A stretch of DNA of 64,000 bases from S012-109 sp964425105 (lineage in GTDB: Bacteria; Pseudomonadota; Gammaproteobacteria; SZUA-140), in NCBI GenBank assembly GCA_964425105.1, contig CAYRLE010000002.1, forward strand, positions 1 to 64,000, written 5' to 3'. Positions 16,567 through 25,855 of this stretch are shown here, in pieces; the first letter of the stretch is position 1; every line of letters begins with the position of its first letter. The notes under the pieces were generated by a model that made no database searches, had not been told where the DNA came from, and worked only from the letters and a program-made list of their open reading frames with translations. The translations under genes were made by a program, and so were the position numbers.

Positions 16567-17062
16567 GGGAAGTTATCCGAGTCAGCCCCCGGTCGCGGCA
16601 ACGGGCCAGCAGCAACTCCAGGCTGCCCAGCCGGGGAATGTTCAAGCGAGGGGCGATTTCATAGAGAGGATACAGGACAAAGTCGCGCTGCGGCAATCCG
16701 GGATGGGGCAGGATCAGCCGCCGCTCGTCCATCACCAACTCGTCGTAGAGCAGCAGATCCAGATCCAGGATACGGGGTCCCCAGCGCCTGCCGTCGCGCA
16801 CCCGGCCGTGGCGGGCCTCCACGGCCTGCAGGCAATCCAGGAGTTCATGGGGGCCAAGATGGGTCTCCAGGGCGGCCACGGCATTGACGTAGTCGGGCTG
16901 GGGCAGCACCCCCAGGGGAGGGCTGCCATAGAGGGCGGAACAGGCCGTACAGCGGCTCTCCGGCAGTTCTGCCAGCGCCGCCAGCCCCCTCTCCACCTGG
17001 GCCCGGGGATCCTGCAGATTGCTGCCCACGCCGATATAGGCCCGTGAAAACGCCGCTGCCAT
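16544..17062 (-). CDS. folK: 2-amino-4-hydroxy-6-hydroxymethyldihydropteridine pyrophosphokinase
   Basis: The enzyme transfers pyrophosphate from ATP to the pterin in folate synthesis. The start at 17062 (MAAAFSRAYIGVGSNLQDP) is chosen because the family begins with this YIGVGSNL block. Further motifs are YVNAVAALET, RWGPRILDLDLLLYDE with the metal-binding aspartates, and LPHPGLPQRDFVLYPL. At 172 aa it is slightly longer than E. coli FolK. It starts 4 bp after the pcnB stop and overlaps the kinase gene downstream. This is the common pcnB-folK arrangement. Confidence 0.95.
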   Translation of the reverse strand: MAAAFSRAYIGVGSNLQDPRAQVERGLAALAELPESRCTACSALYGSPPLGVLPQPDYVNAVAALETHLGPHELLDCLQAVEARHGRVRDGRRWGPRILDLDLLLYDELVMDERRLILPHPGLPQRDFVLYPLYEIAPRLNIPRLGSLELLLARCRDRGLTRITSHDAAPTS

Positions 17063-17066
17063 GGTG

Positions 17067-18365
<1,299 letters not shown>

Positions 18366-18394
18366 GGTTCTCGTACCTCAATGACAAATGTGGC

Positions 18395-18422
18395 TTGTAC
18401 TCTTCCGGAACCGCCGTATAAT
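18395..18422 (+). promoter_or_regulatory. Probable tRNA-Glu promoter
   Basis: A perfect TATAAT (18417-18422) and a partial -35 TTGTAC (18395-18400) are separated by 16 bp. The tRNA begins 55 bp downstream of the -10. Read on the other strand, the same bases give TATTAT, which could serve the divergent pcnB. Confidence 0.5.
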
Positions 18423-18477
18423 AGCCGAAAAAATATGATTTAGCTCGCTGAATCTCCACTTCGACCAGTCATCCTTC

Positions 18478-18553
18478 GCTCCCTTCGTCTAGCGGCCTAG
18501 GACACCGCCCTCTCACGGCGGGAACAGGGGTTCGAGTCCCCTAGGGAGCGCCA
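18478..18553 (+). tRNA. tRNA-Glu (anticodon CTC)
   Basis: 76 nt with encoded CCA. The acceptor stem pairs GCTCCCT with AGGGAGC, followed by G and CCA. The anticodon stem CCGCC/GGCGG (18505-18509, 18517-18521) encloses the loop CTCTCAC with anticodon CTC at 18512-18514. The T arm is CAGGGGTTCGAGTCCCCT. It reads GAG. A repeat element starts only 11 bp after the CCA end. Confidence 0.95.
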
Positions 18554-18564
18554 TTCCATATCGC

Positions 18565-18712
18565 GGGAATCTCTGATTGATTCATGAACCGCTGTCTGGC
18601 GGCTGGAATGTCCCGGCCCGGCTAAGAAAATCTTAGCAAGAGCATGCTATTACCTGCGCTTTTCGCCTTGCTCCGGAACATTTCATCTCGCCATCCTTAA
18701 CCAGAGACTCCC
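18565..18712. mobile_element. 148-bp TIR element, copy A
   Basis: The ends GGGAATCTCTGATTGA and (complement) GGGAGTCTCTGGTTAA are imperfect inverted repeats. The body matches copy B at 32613-32773 in inverted orientation along nearly its whole length (for example ATTACCTGCGCTTTTCGCCT). It has no coding capacity. The ends are reminiscent of IS5-type termini, so it is probably a non-autonomous MITE. Confidence 0.8.
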
Positions 18713-18760
18713 AAGTTCAATATGTTACCGGTACCTGCCCGGAACAGAAGGGGCTGCGGC

Positions 18761-18787
18761 AAAAAAAAATCCCGCCGGAGAGGCGGG
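18761..18787 (-). terminator. Intrinsic terminator of the DUF2892 gene
   Basis: On the minus strand CCCGCC-TCTCC-GGCGGG is followed by A and nine T residues. It lies about 105 bp past the stop of the gene ending at 18892. Confidence 0.85.
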
Positions 18788-18891
18788 AAAGACATTACAT
18801 CCTGTAATGCTTCGGGCTGCTGTCTGGATCAGCAGCGGGAGGTGAGTCCCTTCAACCGAGAATGATTTTCCTCATACGGCTGCCCACTCCT

Positions 18892-19278
18892 TCAGGCAGC
18901 CTTCTTGTGATGCGCCTCAGCCTCATGGTGGGCACCTGTCAGGCTATGGTCGTATTCGCGCCCTTTCTCAGGTGTGGGCTCATGTCCCAGCGCGGCATCC
19001 ACCTCATAGGGAAATGTCCCGCACTGGTTGCGCCCGCCTTCCAGACTGCAGGTTCTGGCATTGGCCATCTGGTAGAAGGGGTCCCAACCCATCATGGTGG
19101 TCATGAGGGGATAGAGGGACACGATCACGGCCAGGGCGGACCACAATGTCACACTGCCCATGACAGCCATCGCCAACACGCCACCGGCAAACAAGGCGCC
19201 CCCCAGGAAGAAACGCAACATCCGGTCTGTCAGACCGATGTTCTGTACTGGTGCGATTTTTTCATTGAACTGTTTCAT
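18892..19278 (-). CDS. DUF2892-type membrane protein with His-rich tail
   Basis: 128 aa from ATG 19278, which is preceded by GGAGGTGAGG at ideal spacing; an upstream GTG at 19287 lies inside that site. Residues about 10-30 hold the DUF2892 signature (PVQNIGLTDRMLRFFLGG). Two hydrophobic segments follow (ALFAGGVLAMAVMG and TLWSALAVIVSLYPLMTT). The soluble C-terminal half has two cysteines (ARTCSLEGGRNQCG) and ends with HHEAEAHHKKAA, which could bind metal. DUF2892 proteins are small inner-membrane proteins of unknown function, sometimes fused to rhodanese domains. It stands alone between two terminators. Confidence 0.8.
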   Translation of the reverse strand: MKQFNEKIAPVQNIGLTDRMLRFFLGGALFAGGVLAMAVMGSVTLWSALAVIVSLYPLMTTMMGWDPFYQMANARTCSLEGGRNQCGTFPYEVDAALGHEPTPEKGREYDHSLTGAHHEAEAHHKKAA

Positions 19279-19515
19279 TGTCCTCACCTCCTTTTATGAT
19301 CTGTTTATGATCTGGTGTCGATGGAGTCAGTAGACCACAGGACAGCAGTGCTTTCCGTAACAAAGTCACACAAGCAGCGGGCACCTTCATCCCCTTTTAT
19401 AAGAGGGTCGTATCATGCACATCACCCATCCCCGGCATGAAACATATCCATCCTTTTAACCGTTTTTTAAGTTAGAGATGATTTACTGTCAGGGAATCAA
19501 GATGGAGGTGCAATC
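19279..19515. other. Intergenic region between divergent small genes
   Basis: 237 bp between the minus-strand DUF2892 gene and the plus-strand microprotein gene. It is AT-richer than average and must contain both promoters. I could not pick convincing -35/-10 pairs. Confidence 0.3.
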
Positions 19516-19704
19516 ATGGCCAGGAGTTTTGAGGATTATATTTTTGACCTCGACGAAACCGATATCTCTCTGGAAGAACAGGCATCGATTCCTGAAAGCG
19601 AACTCAGCAGGGCCGCCAGGCATCTACGCATCAGGCGGGCGATTGAGTTGCGCGAGGACAGGAAGCGCCTGCGCCACGAACTGGAATATTTTGTTACGAA
19701 ATAA
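19516..19704 (+). CDS. 62-aa charged microprotein, PA3496-like
   Basis: ATG 19516 follows a good GGAGGTG at 19503-19509. The protein has an acidic N-terminal half (FEDYIFDLDETDISLEEQ) and a basic helical C-terminal half (ARHLRIRRAIELREDRKRLRHELEYF) that may form a coiled coil. The pattern RRxIExxxxxxRLxxxLxxF resembles small proteins annotated as the PA3496 family of putative envelope integrity proteins; this is from memory and is tentative. There is no signal peptide or membrane segment. A strong terminator follows, so it is probably expressed as a single-gene transcript. Confidence 0.65.
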   Translation: MARSFEDYIFDLDETDISLEEQASIPESELSRAARHLRIRRAIELREDRKRLRHELEYFVTK

Positions 19705-19780
19705 TTGCGCCAAATGCTTTCCTTTAAGCTCCCATTAAGATGAATCTGTTTTAATTAACCTCGACAACCCTCCTCTCTTT

Positions 19781-19826
19781 ACCCCGGCTACCCCTCCTCC
19801 CCCCCAAAGTAGCCGGGGTTTTTTTA
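19781..19826 (+). terminator. Intrinsic terminator after the microprotein gene
   Basis: ACCCCGGCTAC (19781-19791) pairs perfectly with GTAGCCGGGGT (19809-19819) around a 17-base pyrimidine-rich loop and is followed by a run of eight T residues. Confidence 0.9.
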
Positions 19827-19967
19827 TTTCCGCGCAGCAGGAACCGGACCATGGAACTGCTCGTCATGTTTCCTGACACGGCATGATTAAGCGCACTTTA
19901 AGTCCACTGTGCTTAAATCACCATGATGCCAATTCTGACGTCCACTGAATTCAACGAGGTGTTTTCC

Positions 19968-20729
19968 ATGTACGAGACTACTGTGAAACCGAGAACTGCG
20001 CTGCTGTGGCTGGGCATGACAGTGCTGTTGGGCGCCACCATGGAGAATGCGCATGCTGAACATCATCAGGTACAGGTATCAATTTCCGCCGAACATCTCA
20101 AGGCAGGCAAGGTCATCTATTTCCGCGGTGACGACGGGGAGACAGGACGGGAACTGTGGAAGAGCGATGGCACCCGCAGCGGTACCGTACTGGTAAAAGA
20201 CATCAACCCCGGCCCCACCAGCAGCGCACCGGCAAACTTCGTCTATCTCGATGGCCTGCTCTACTTTACCGCCGACGATGGCAAAAGCGGCCGTGAACTG
20301 TGGCGCTCCGACGGTACTGCGTCCGGCACACTGCGGGTCAAGGATATCAACCCCGGCAGGAAAGGCAGCACACCCACTTTTCTCACCCGTGTCGGCGGCC
20401 TGCTCTTCTTCCGCGCCAACGACGGACGGCAGGGGCGTGAGTTATGGCGTTCCGACGGCAGCACCGCCGGCACCGTGCTGGTGAAGGACATCTACCCGGG
20501 CACCAGGAGTGCCACGCCCCTGGAACTGACGGACTTCCAGGGCCGCCTGCGCTTCAGCGCCGACGATGGTAAACACGGCCGCAGCCTGTGGATCAGCGAT
20601 GGCACCCCGGAGGGCACCCACCCCCTTGACCAGCAACTTGCCAGCGAAGAAATCGACCGGCAACGGCATCCGGATAGCAACAAAATGAGCCAGCTGCCAA
20701 ACGCCGGGGATCATGCCCAGAAGATCTGA
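19968..20729 (+). CDS. Secreted ELWxxDGT-repeat protein
   Basis: The start at 19968 has an upstream CGAGGT and places a signal peptide at the N-terminus (LLWLGMTVLLGATMENAHA, likely cut after residue 30). The mature part holds four repeats with an exact 48-residue period: ELWKSDGT (62), ELWRSDGT (110), ELWRSDGS (158) and the degenerate SLWISDGT (206), each followed by a GTxLVKDINPG-like strand. This is the ELWxxDGT repeat, found in exported proteins of unknown function that are thought to fold as beta-propeller-like blades. Four repeats is short for the family. The C-terminal tail after residue 218 is hydrophilic and unrelated. The stop lies 46 bp before the next gene, a lipoprotein, so the two may be cotranscribed. 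Confidence 0.85.
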   Translation: MYETTVKPRTALLWLGMTVLLGATMENAHAEHHQVQVSISAEHLKAGKVIYFRGDDGETGRELWKSDGTRSGTVLVKDINPGPTSSAPANFVYLDGLLYFTADDGKSGRELWRSDGTASGTLRVKDINPGRKGSTPTFLTRVGGLLFFRANDGRQGRELWRSDGSTAGTVLVKDIYPGTRSATPLELTDFQGRLRFSADDGKHGRSLWISDGTPEGTHPLDQQLASEEIDRQRHPDSNKMSQLPNAGDHAQKI

Positions 20730-20775
20730 ACAGACGAGCGAGATAACGACACAGGACGACAGAGGACAACAAGCC

Positions 20776-21156
20776 ATGCCTAAACTAATCGCCTATCCCA
20801 CACTGATCATGTTGCTGGGTACTCTGGCCGCTTGCGCCACCACTAGCAGGCAGTCATTTCATGATGCAGCACGGGCGACAGACGTAGCCATTTTGTCGCA
20901 GGCTCCGCAACGGCCCTACGTCGCCATCGCCAACCTGGAAGCCAGCGGCGCCAGTGGCACGCCGCTTGCCGAACTGCTGGAGAAAATGCGCGGCCAAGCG
21001 AGAAAGCTGGGCGCCGATGCCATCCTGCCGCAGGAGCGCAGGTTCAGCACCCTGGGACTGGACGACAATCCCTGGGTGGGTGGCTACGAGAAGACACCGC
21101 AAGGCACCGTGCCGGTGTTATACGGCTACGCCATCAGGTTCTCTAACAGGTTGTAG
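20776..21156 (+). CDS. Small lipoprotein of unknown function
   Basis: The start at 20776 gives a lipoprotein signal (LIMLLGTLAAC, cysteine at residue 20). The 126-aa product continues with a strand (YVAIANLEASG) and a helix plus strand (LLEKMRGQARKLGADAILPQ) that resemble the small alpha/beta lipoproteins containing 'ARKLGADAI', then a short strand near the end (VLYGYAIRFS). The residue after Cys20 is Ala, so retention in the inner membrane by an Asp is not expected. It follows the ELWxxDGT gene by 46 bp. The function is unknown. Confidence 0.75.
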   Translation: MPKLIAYPTLIMLLGTLAACATTSRQSFHDAARATDVAILSQAPQRPYVAIANLEASGASGTPLAELLEKMRGQARKLGADAILPQERRFSTLGLDDNPWVGGYEKTPQGTVPVLYGYAIRFSNRL

Positions 21157-21230
21157 TCAAAATCACTGGCGAGCCGAGGGCCCGCTGGCGCAGCCTATCA
21201 TGCTGTGCCACGACCACCACACTCCCCTCA

Positions 21231-23063
21231 TCAATCCGCCTCCCGCTCCAGGTCGCAGCAGTGGGAGGCGCGCTGGAAACCTTCGCCCCCCGTGCTAAGC
21301 ACGGCGCCGGTGACGGGGTTGGGGCGGAAGGTGGTGCAGCCCTTGAGACCCTGCTCGAAGGCGAATTCGTAGACCCCCTTGAAGGCCTCGAAGTCATAAT
21401 CCTCAGGGATATTGATGGTCTTGGAAATGGCGTTGTCCACATGAGGCTGCACTGCTGCCTGCATGCGCACATGGATCTCCGGAGCCAGGCTGCGGGCGTC
21501 CACGAAGGCAGGCGGCAGCTTCCCATCAGGATGATGTTCCCGCCACAGGCGGTAGGCATAGTCCTCCAGCTGATATTCCGCATAGGAGCCATCCAGTTCC
21601 AGCACCCGGCGCCGGTAGCTGAAGTCGAACACCGGCTCCAGGCCACTGGAGACGTTGTTGGCCAGCAGGCTGATGGTGCCGGTGGGCGCGATGGCGGTGA
21701 GGTGGCTGTTGCGGATACCATGCGCCGCGATGCCATCGACGATGTCTGCGGGCAGGGCGGCGACGAAGGGCGACTGCAGGTAGGGCTCTTTCTGAAAGAA
21801 GGGAAAGGACCCCTTCTCGCGCGCCAGGTCAATGGAGCTGCGGTAGGCGCAGTGACAGATGCGGCGCATCACCTTGGCAGCGAAGTCCAGCGCCTGCTCG
21901 CTGCCATAGACCAGCCCCAGCATGATCAGGGTATCGGCCAGCCCGGTGATGCCCAGCCCGATGCGCCGCGTGCCCCGTGCCTGCCTGGCTTGGGCCGGCA
22001 AGGGAAAACGCGACAGGTCGATGACGTTGTCCAGCATGCGCGCCGCCACGCGGGTCGCCGACTCCAGCCCCGCCCAGTCGAAGGCGGCCTGTTTCGAGAA
22101 GGGTTGGGTCACGAAGCACACCAGATTGAGGGAACCCAGATCGCAGGCGCCGTAGGGCGGCAGGGGGATCTCGCCGCAGGGATTGGTGGCGCTGATGTAT
22201 TCCCGGTAGTGGAGGTTGTTGAGGCGGTTGATGCGGTCGATGAACAGCACACCGGGCTCGGCATAGTCGTAGGTGGCGCGCATGATGCGCTCCCACAGTT
22301 GACGTGCCGGCAGCCGCCTCAGCACCCGGCAGGGCACCGGGCCCGCCGTGCCCGGCCAGCGTCGCTGCAGTATCTCGCCCTCCCCCGCCGCCAGCTCCCC
22401 ATCCGGATCGGGGAACACCAAGGCCCATTCGCGGTCCTTGCGCACCGCCTCCATGAAGGCGTCGCTGACCTGCACCGAGAGATTGAAGTGGCGCAGGGAA
22501 CGGCCATCCTGCTTGGCACTGATGAAGTCCTCGATATCGGGATGGTCGCAGCGCAGGGTGGCCATCATGGCGCCGCGCCGCGCCCCGGTGGAGAGCAGGG
22601 TGGCGCACATGCTGTCCCAGATGTGCATGAAGGACACCGGCCCCGAGGCGATGGCGCCCACGGCGCGGGCGGGACTGCCGCGCGGGCGCAGGGTGGAGAA
22701 GTCGTAGCCTACGCCGCCGCCCTGCTGTAGAGTCAGCGCCCCTTCCTTGAGGGCGTCGAAGATGCCATCCATGGAATCCTCGATGAGCCCCATGACGAAA
22801 CAGTTGAACAGGGTCACCCGGTGACCGGTGCCGGCCCCCGCCTGGATGCGCCCGCCGGGAATGAAGCGGAAATCCTTCAGGGTCTCGTAGAAACGCTGCG
22901 CCCACTGTTCCCGATCATGGGCTTCAGCCGCGGCCAGGGCGCCGGCGATGCGCCGCCAGCTGTCCTCGATACTCTGGTCGCGGACCGTATCCCCTTCCCG
23001 CCAGCGGTATTTGCTGTCCCAGATGTGGCGCGAGATGGCTGCCCTGAACACGGCTTCGCTCAC
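21231..23063 (-). CDS. nrdJ: Adenosylcobalamin-dependent ribonucleotide reductase (class II)
   Basis: The enzyme reduces ribonucleotides using a radical from adenosylcobalamin, with no oxygen requirement. The 610-aa single subunit has the class II core: FIPGGRIQAGAGTG and TLFNCFVMG with Cys88 (redox pair), GALTLQQGGGVGYDFSTLRP, SATNPCGEIPLPPYGACDLG with the thiyl cysteine and second redox cysteine, and APTGTISLLA. The C-terminus carries the adjacent pair HCC as the regenerating dithiol. There is no N-terminal ATP cone, so overall activity control is probably absent. It overlaps der by 4 bp (ATGA), implying translational coupling. No cobalamin riboswitch was recognised upstream. Confidence 0.93.
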   Translation of the reverse strand: MSEAVFRAAISRHIWDSKYRWREGDTVRDQSIEDSWRRIAGALAAAEAHDREQWAQRFYETLKDFRFIPGGRIQAGAGTGHRVTLFNCFVMGLIEDSMDGIFDALKEGALTLQQGGGVGYDFSTLRPRGSPARAVGAIASGPVSFMHIWDSMCATLLSTGARRGAMMATLRCDHPDIEDFISAKQDGRSLRHFNLSVQVSDAFMEAVRKDREWALVFPDPDGELAAGEGEILQRRWPGTAGPVPCRVLRRLPARQLWERIMRATYDYAEPGVLFIDRINRLNNLHYREYISATNPCGEIPLPPYGACDLGSLNLVCFVTQPFSKQAAFDWAGLESATRVAARMLDNVIDLSRFPLPAQARQARGTRRIGLGITGLADTLIMLGLVYGSEQALDFAAKVMRRICHCAYRSSIDLAREKGSFPFFQKEPYLQSPFVAALPADIVDGIAAHGIRNSHLTAIAPTGTISLLANNVSSGLEPVFDFSYRRRVLELDGSYAEYQLEDYAYRLWREHHPDGKLPPAFVDARSLAPEIHVRMQAAVQPHVDNAISKTINIPEDYDFEAFKGVYEFAFEQGLKGCTTFRPNPVTGAVLSTGGEGFQRASHCCDLEREAD

Positions 23064-24454
23064 TTGCGGGCCTGGCGTTTGACGTGGCGTTGGAGCCGTT
23101 TGCGGTGTTTGACCTGGCGCGGCGTGAGGACGTTCTTCCTGCCCTGGTAGGGATTCTCGCCACCCTTGAATTCGATGCGGATGGGGGTGCCGGAGAGGCG
23201 CAGGGCGCGGCGGAAGAAGTTCTCCAGATAGCGCCGGTAGGCCTCGGGCACCGCCTCGGTCTGGTTGCCGTGGATCACGATCAACGGCGGGTTGTGCCCC
23301 CCCTGGTGGGCATAGCGCAGCTTGATGCGCCGCCCGCGCACCAGGGGCGGGGCATGCTGGGCCACTGCCTCCTCCAGCAGGCGCGTCAGCTGGGGCGTGG
23401 ACAGCTTGCGCATGCTGCTCTCATAGGCTTGGTCCACGGCCCGGAACAGTTCGCGGATGCCGCTGCCACGCAGGGCGGAGATGAAGTGCACCGCCACATA
23501 GGGGATGAAGGACAGGCGCCGCTCCACCTCGCGGCGGATGGCGGCCTTCTCGTCCGCCGGCAGGCCGTCCCACTTGTTGACGGCGATCACCAGGGCCTTG
23601 CCGCTGTCGATGGCCAGGCCCAGCAGGCGCGCATCCTGCTCGGCGATGCCCTGGCGCGCATCCAGCACCAGCACCACCACGTGGGCATCGCCCATGGCCT
23701 GCAGGGTCTTGATGACGCTGAATTTCTCGATGGCCTCGTGGATGCGGCTGCGGCGCCGCACCCCGGCGGTGTCGATGAGGGTATAGCGCCGCCCCTGGTG
23801 TTCGAAGGGAATGAAGATGCTGTCGCGGGTGGTGCCCGGGCGGTCGAATGCCAGCACCCGCTCCTCACCCAGCAGGCGGTTCACCAGGGTGGACTTGCCC
23901 ACGTTGGGCCGCCCCACCACTGCGATGCGCGTGCCCTGCTCCTCCTCAGGCTCCTCCTCGGGCACCGGGAACGCCGCCAGCACCCCCTCCATGAGGTGGC
24001 TGATGCCATGGCCATGGGCGGAGGAGATGCAGCAGGTCTCGGCGACGCCCAGGGCCTGGAATTCCGCCCCCGCCACGTTGCTTTCCCGTCCTTCGGTCTT
24101 GTTGACTACCAGCACCAAGCGCTTGCCGTAGGGGCGCAGTTGTTCCACGATGGCCTCGTCGCTAGGCGTCAGGCCGCTGCGCCCGTCCACCAGCAGCAGC
24201 ACCACATCGGCCTCCTGCACCGCCAGCAGGGCCTGCTGCGCCATGCGCTGATCCAGTTGTTCCTTCTCCCCGCTGAGACCGCCGGTATCCACCACGATGA
24301 AGGCGTGCCCGCCCATGCGCCCCACGCCGTATTGGCGGTCACGAGTCAGGCCAGGTTGATCGGCCACCAGCGCATCCCGGCTGCCGGTGAGCCGGTTGAA
24401 CAGGGTGGACTTGCCTACATTGGGGCGCCCTACCAGGGCGATAACGGGTTTCAT
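23060..24454 (-). CDS. der: Ribosome-assembly GTPase Der (EngA)
   Basis: Two tandem Era-like GTPase domains and a KH-like C-terminal domain, 464 aa. The first domain has GRPNVGKSTLFNRL, DTGGL and NKTEG; the fourth motif has Glu where NKxD is usual. The second has GRPNVGKSTLVNRL, DTAGVRRRSR and NKWD. The KH region reads PPLVRGRRIKLRYAHQGGHNPP. Der binds the 50S precursor late in its assembly. The gene order bamB-der is the standard gammaproteobacterial one, although here a 159-bp heptad-repeat region separates them. It is followed by nrdJ, with a 4-bp overlap. Confidence 0.97.
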   Translation of the reverse strand: MKPVIALVGRPNVGKSTLFNRLTGSRDALVADQPGLTRDRQYGVGRMGGHAFIVVDTGGLSGEKEQLDQRMAQQALLAVQEADVVLLLVDGRSGLTPSDEAIVEQLRPYGKRLVLVVNKTEGRESNVAGAEFQALGVAETCCISSAHGHGISHLMEGVLAAFPVPEEEPEEEQGTRIAVVGRPNVGKSTLVNRLLGEERVLAFDRPGTTRDSIFIPFEHQGRRYTLIDTAGVRRRSRIHEAIEKFSVIKTLQAMGDAHVVVLVLDARQGIAEQDARLLGLAIDSGKALVIAVNKWDGLPADEKAAIRREVERRLSFIPYVAVHFISALRGSGIRELFRAVDQAYESSMRKLSTPQLTRLLEEAVAQHAPPLVRGRRIKLRYAHQGGHNPPLIVIHGNQTEAVPEAYRRYLENFFRRALRLSGTPIRIEFKGGENPYQGRKNVLTPRQVKHRKRLQRHVKRQARK

Positions 24455-24462
24455 GGGCGTTA

Positions 24463-24620
24463 GAGTAAAGAGTAAAGGGGGAAGATGGAAGGGGTTGGTG
24501 GAACTGCTGCATGAGCGGTGCTTAATCTAAGGGGTGATGCGTAATGAGTAATGCGTGATGCAATGGGAAGAAAAGTAGAACCACCATCCCCATCACTCAT
24601 CACTCATCACGCATCACTCA
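24463..24620. repeat. Heptad repeats in the bamB-der gap
   Basis: Two GAGTAAA units (24463-24476) are followed by a hairpin. The left arm 24534-24561 is exactly four units (GTGATGC, GTAATGA, GTAATGC, GTGATGC). The right arm, 24591-24620, is built from CATCACN units. The right arm includes the TGA stop of bamB. Confidence 0.85.
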
Positions 24621-25834
24621 CGCCGCACCTTCTCCGTCTCCAGAACATACACGGCATTGTGCCTGTCCTTGAGATAGAGCCTGCTGTCGCGTATTACAAG
24701 GGGGCCCGGCAGGCCGGCCTCGCTGACGCGGTAGCGGGCCAGCAGGGTGCCGTCCTGGGGCGACAGCCAGTGCAGGTAACCGGTGTTGTCGCCCACCACC
24801 AGCAGGGTGCCGTCCAGGGCCGGCGCTGTGAGACCACGGCCCTGCAGTTCATCCTGTTTCCAGAGCACGGCGCCACTGCGCGGATCCAGAGCCCAGACGA
24901 TGCCGTCTTCATCGCTCACGTAGAGGTGATCCCTGTCCAGCGCCATGGTGTGGTAAGTGGACAGGTCGCGCGACCAGAGGATGCGTCCAGTGGCCACCGA
25001 TACCGCCACCACCCGGCCATGATAGGCGGCGGCATAGACCACGCCGTCGCGCAGCAGCGGGTTGCCATCCACGTCCACGATGCGTTCCAGTTCGGAGCGC
25101 CCTTCGGGTACGGCCACCGTGGCATCCCAGATCACTTTGCCTTCCTTCAGGGAAAGGGCCACCAGCTTGCCGTTGGCCAGTCCCACGATGACCTTGCGGC
25201 TGTCTATGAGGGGGGTGCTGGTGCCGCGCAGGGAAAGGGCCGGCACGCTGCTCTCGTAGACCCAGAGGCGCTTGCCGCTGTGGCCATCGAGGGCGAAGAT
25301 GCGGCCATCGTTGACATGGACCACCACCACCTGGCCGTCGCTCACCGGCGGCGAGAGAATCTCGCTGGAGACGGTACTGCGCCAGAGCAGCGCGCCATCT
25401 TCACTGGCCAGGACGATCACTTCCCCTTCCCGGCTGCCCAACAGCAGGATGCCCTCACCCTGTCCCAGCCCGCCGGTGATCTCCACAGCCTCCCTGCCAC
25501 CGTGAGCCGGATGCGGCGCAATCTGGGTCTCCCACCACTGCCCGCCATGACGCACGTCCACTGCCATGACCCGGCTGCGGACATCGGCGAAATAGAGGTG
25601 CCTGCCGTCTGCCACCGGCTGCAACAGGGCCTCATCCACGTCATGGCCCGTTTGCGACTGGCGGTACCACAGGGCATGGACCTTGACGTTGCTGATCAGA
25701 GCAGGCAGCAACTGGCGCTCATGATGCTCCTCTCTCACCGGCGCTGCACTGCAGGCGGCGAGCAACAGCAGTGCCAGCAGCGTCATGCCGCGCTGCACAC
25801 CAGGTGGCATGGAAAAATTTCTCATCAGCGACAT
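24614..25834 (-). CDS. bamB: Outer-membrane assembly lipoprotein BamB
   Basis: The BAM complex lipoprotein that helps BamA insert outer-membrane beta-barrels. The signal ends in LLALLLLAAC (Cys28). The mature part is an eight-bladed PQQ-type propeller with repeats such as GRIFALDGHSGKRLWVYES, GKLVALSLKEGKVIWDATV, GRVVAVSVATGRILWSRDL, GIVWALDPRSGAVLWKQDE and GYLHWLSPQDGTLLARYRV. At 406 aa it has the normal size. Starts at 25834 and 25825 are both possible. It follows yfgM by 21 bp. The last codon and stop (GAG TGA) fall in the heptad repeat. Confidence 0.96.
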   Translation of the reverse strand: MSLMRNFSMPPGVQRGMTLLALLLLAACSAAPVREEHHERQLLPALISNVKVHALWYRQSQTGHDVDEALLQPVADGRHLYFADVRSRVMAVDVRHGGQWWETQIAPHPAHGGREAVEITGGLGQGEGILLLGSREGEVIVLASEDGALLWRSTVSSEILSPPVSDGQVVVVHVNDGRIFALDGHSGKRLWVYESSVPALSLRGTSTPLIDSRKVIVGLANGKLVALSLKEGKVIWDATVAVPEGRSELERIVDVDGNPLLRDGVVYAAAYHGRVVAVSVATGRILWSRDLSTYHTMALDRDHLYVSDEDGIVWALDPRSGAVLWKQDELQGRGLTAPALDGTLLVVGDNTGYLHWLSPQDGTLLARYRVSEAGLPGPLVIRDSRLYLKDRHNAVYVLETEKVRRE

Positions 25835-25855
25835 GCTGTCCGTTTGGCAAGGCCA

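Noticed and set aside
18369..18374. ACG as the pcnB start codon
   Set aside because: It directly touches the GAGGU sequence, leaving no spacing for initiation; the match of the following bases with the start of dsbC is short enough to be chance.
24455..24613. Cobalamin riboswitch controlling der-nrdJ
   Set aside because: The upstream region is occupied by heptad repeats and shows no B12-box-like sequence.
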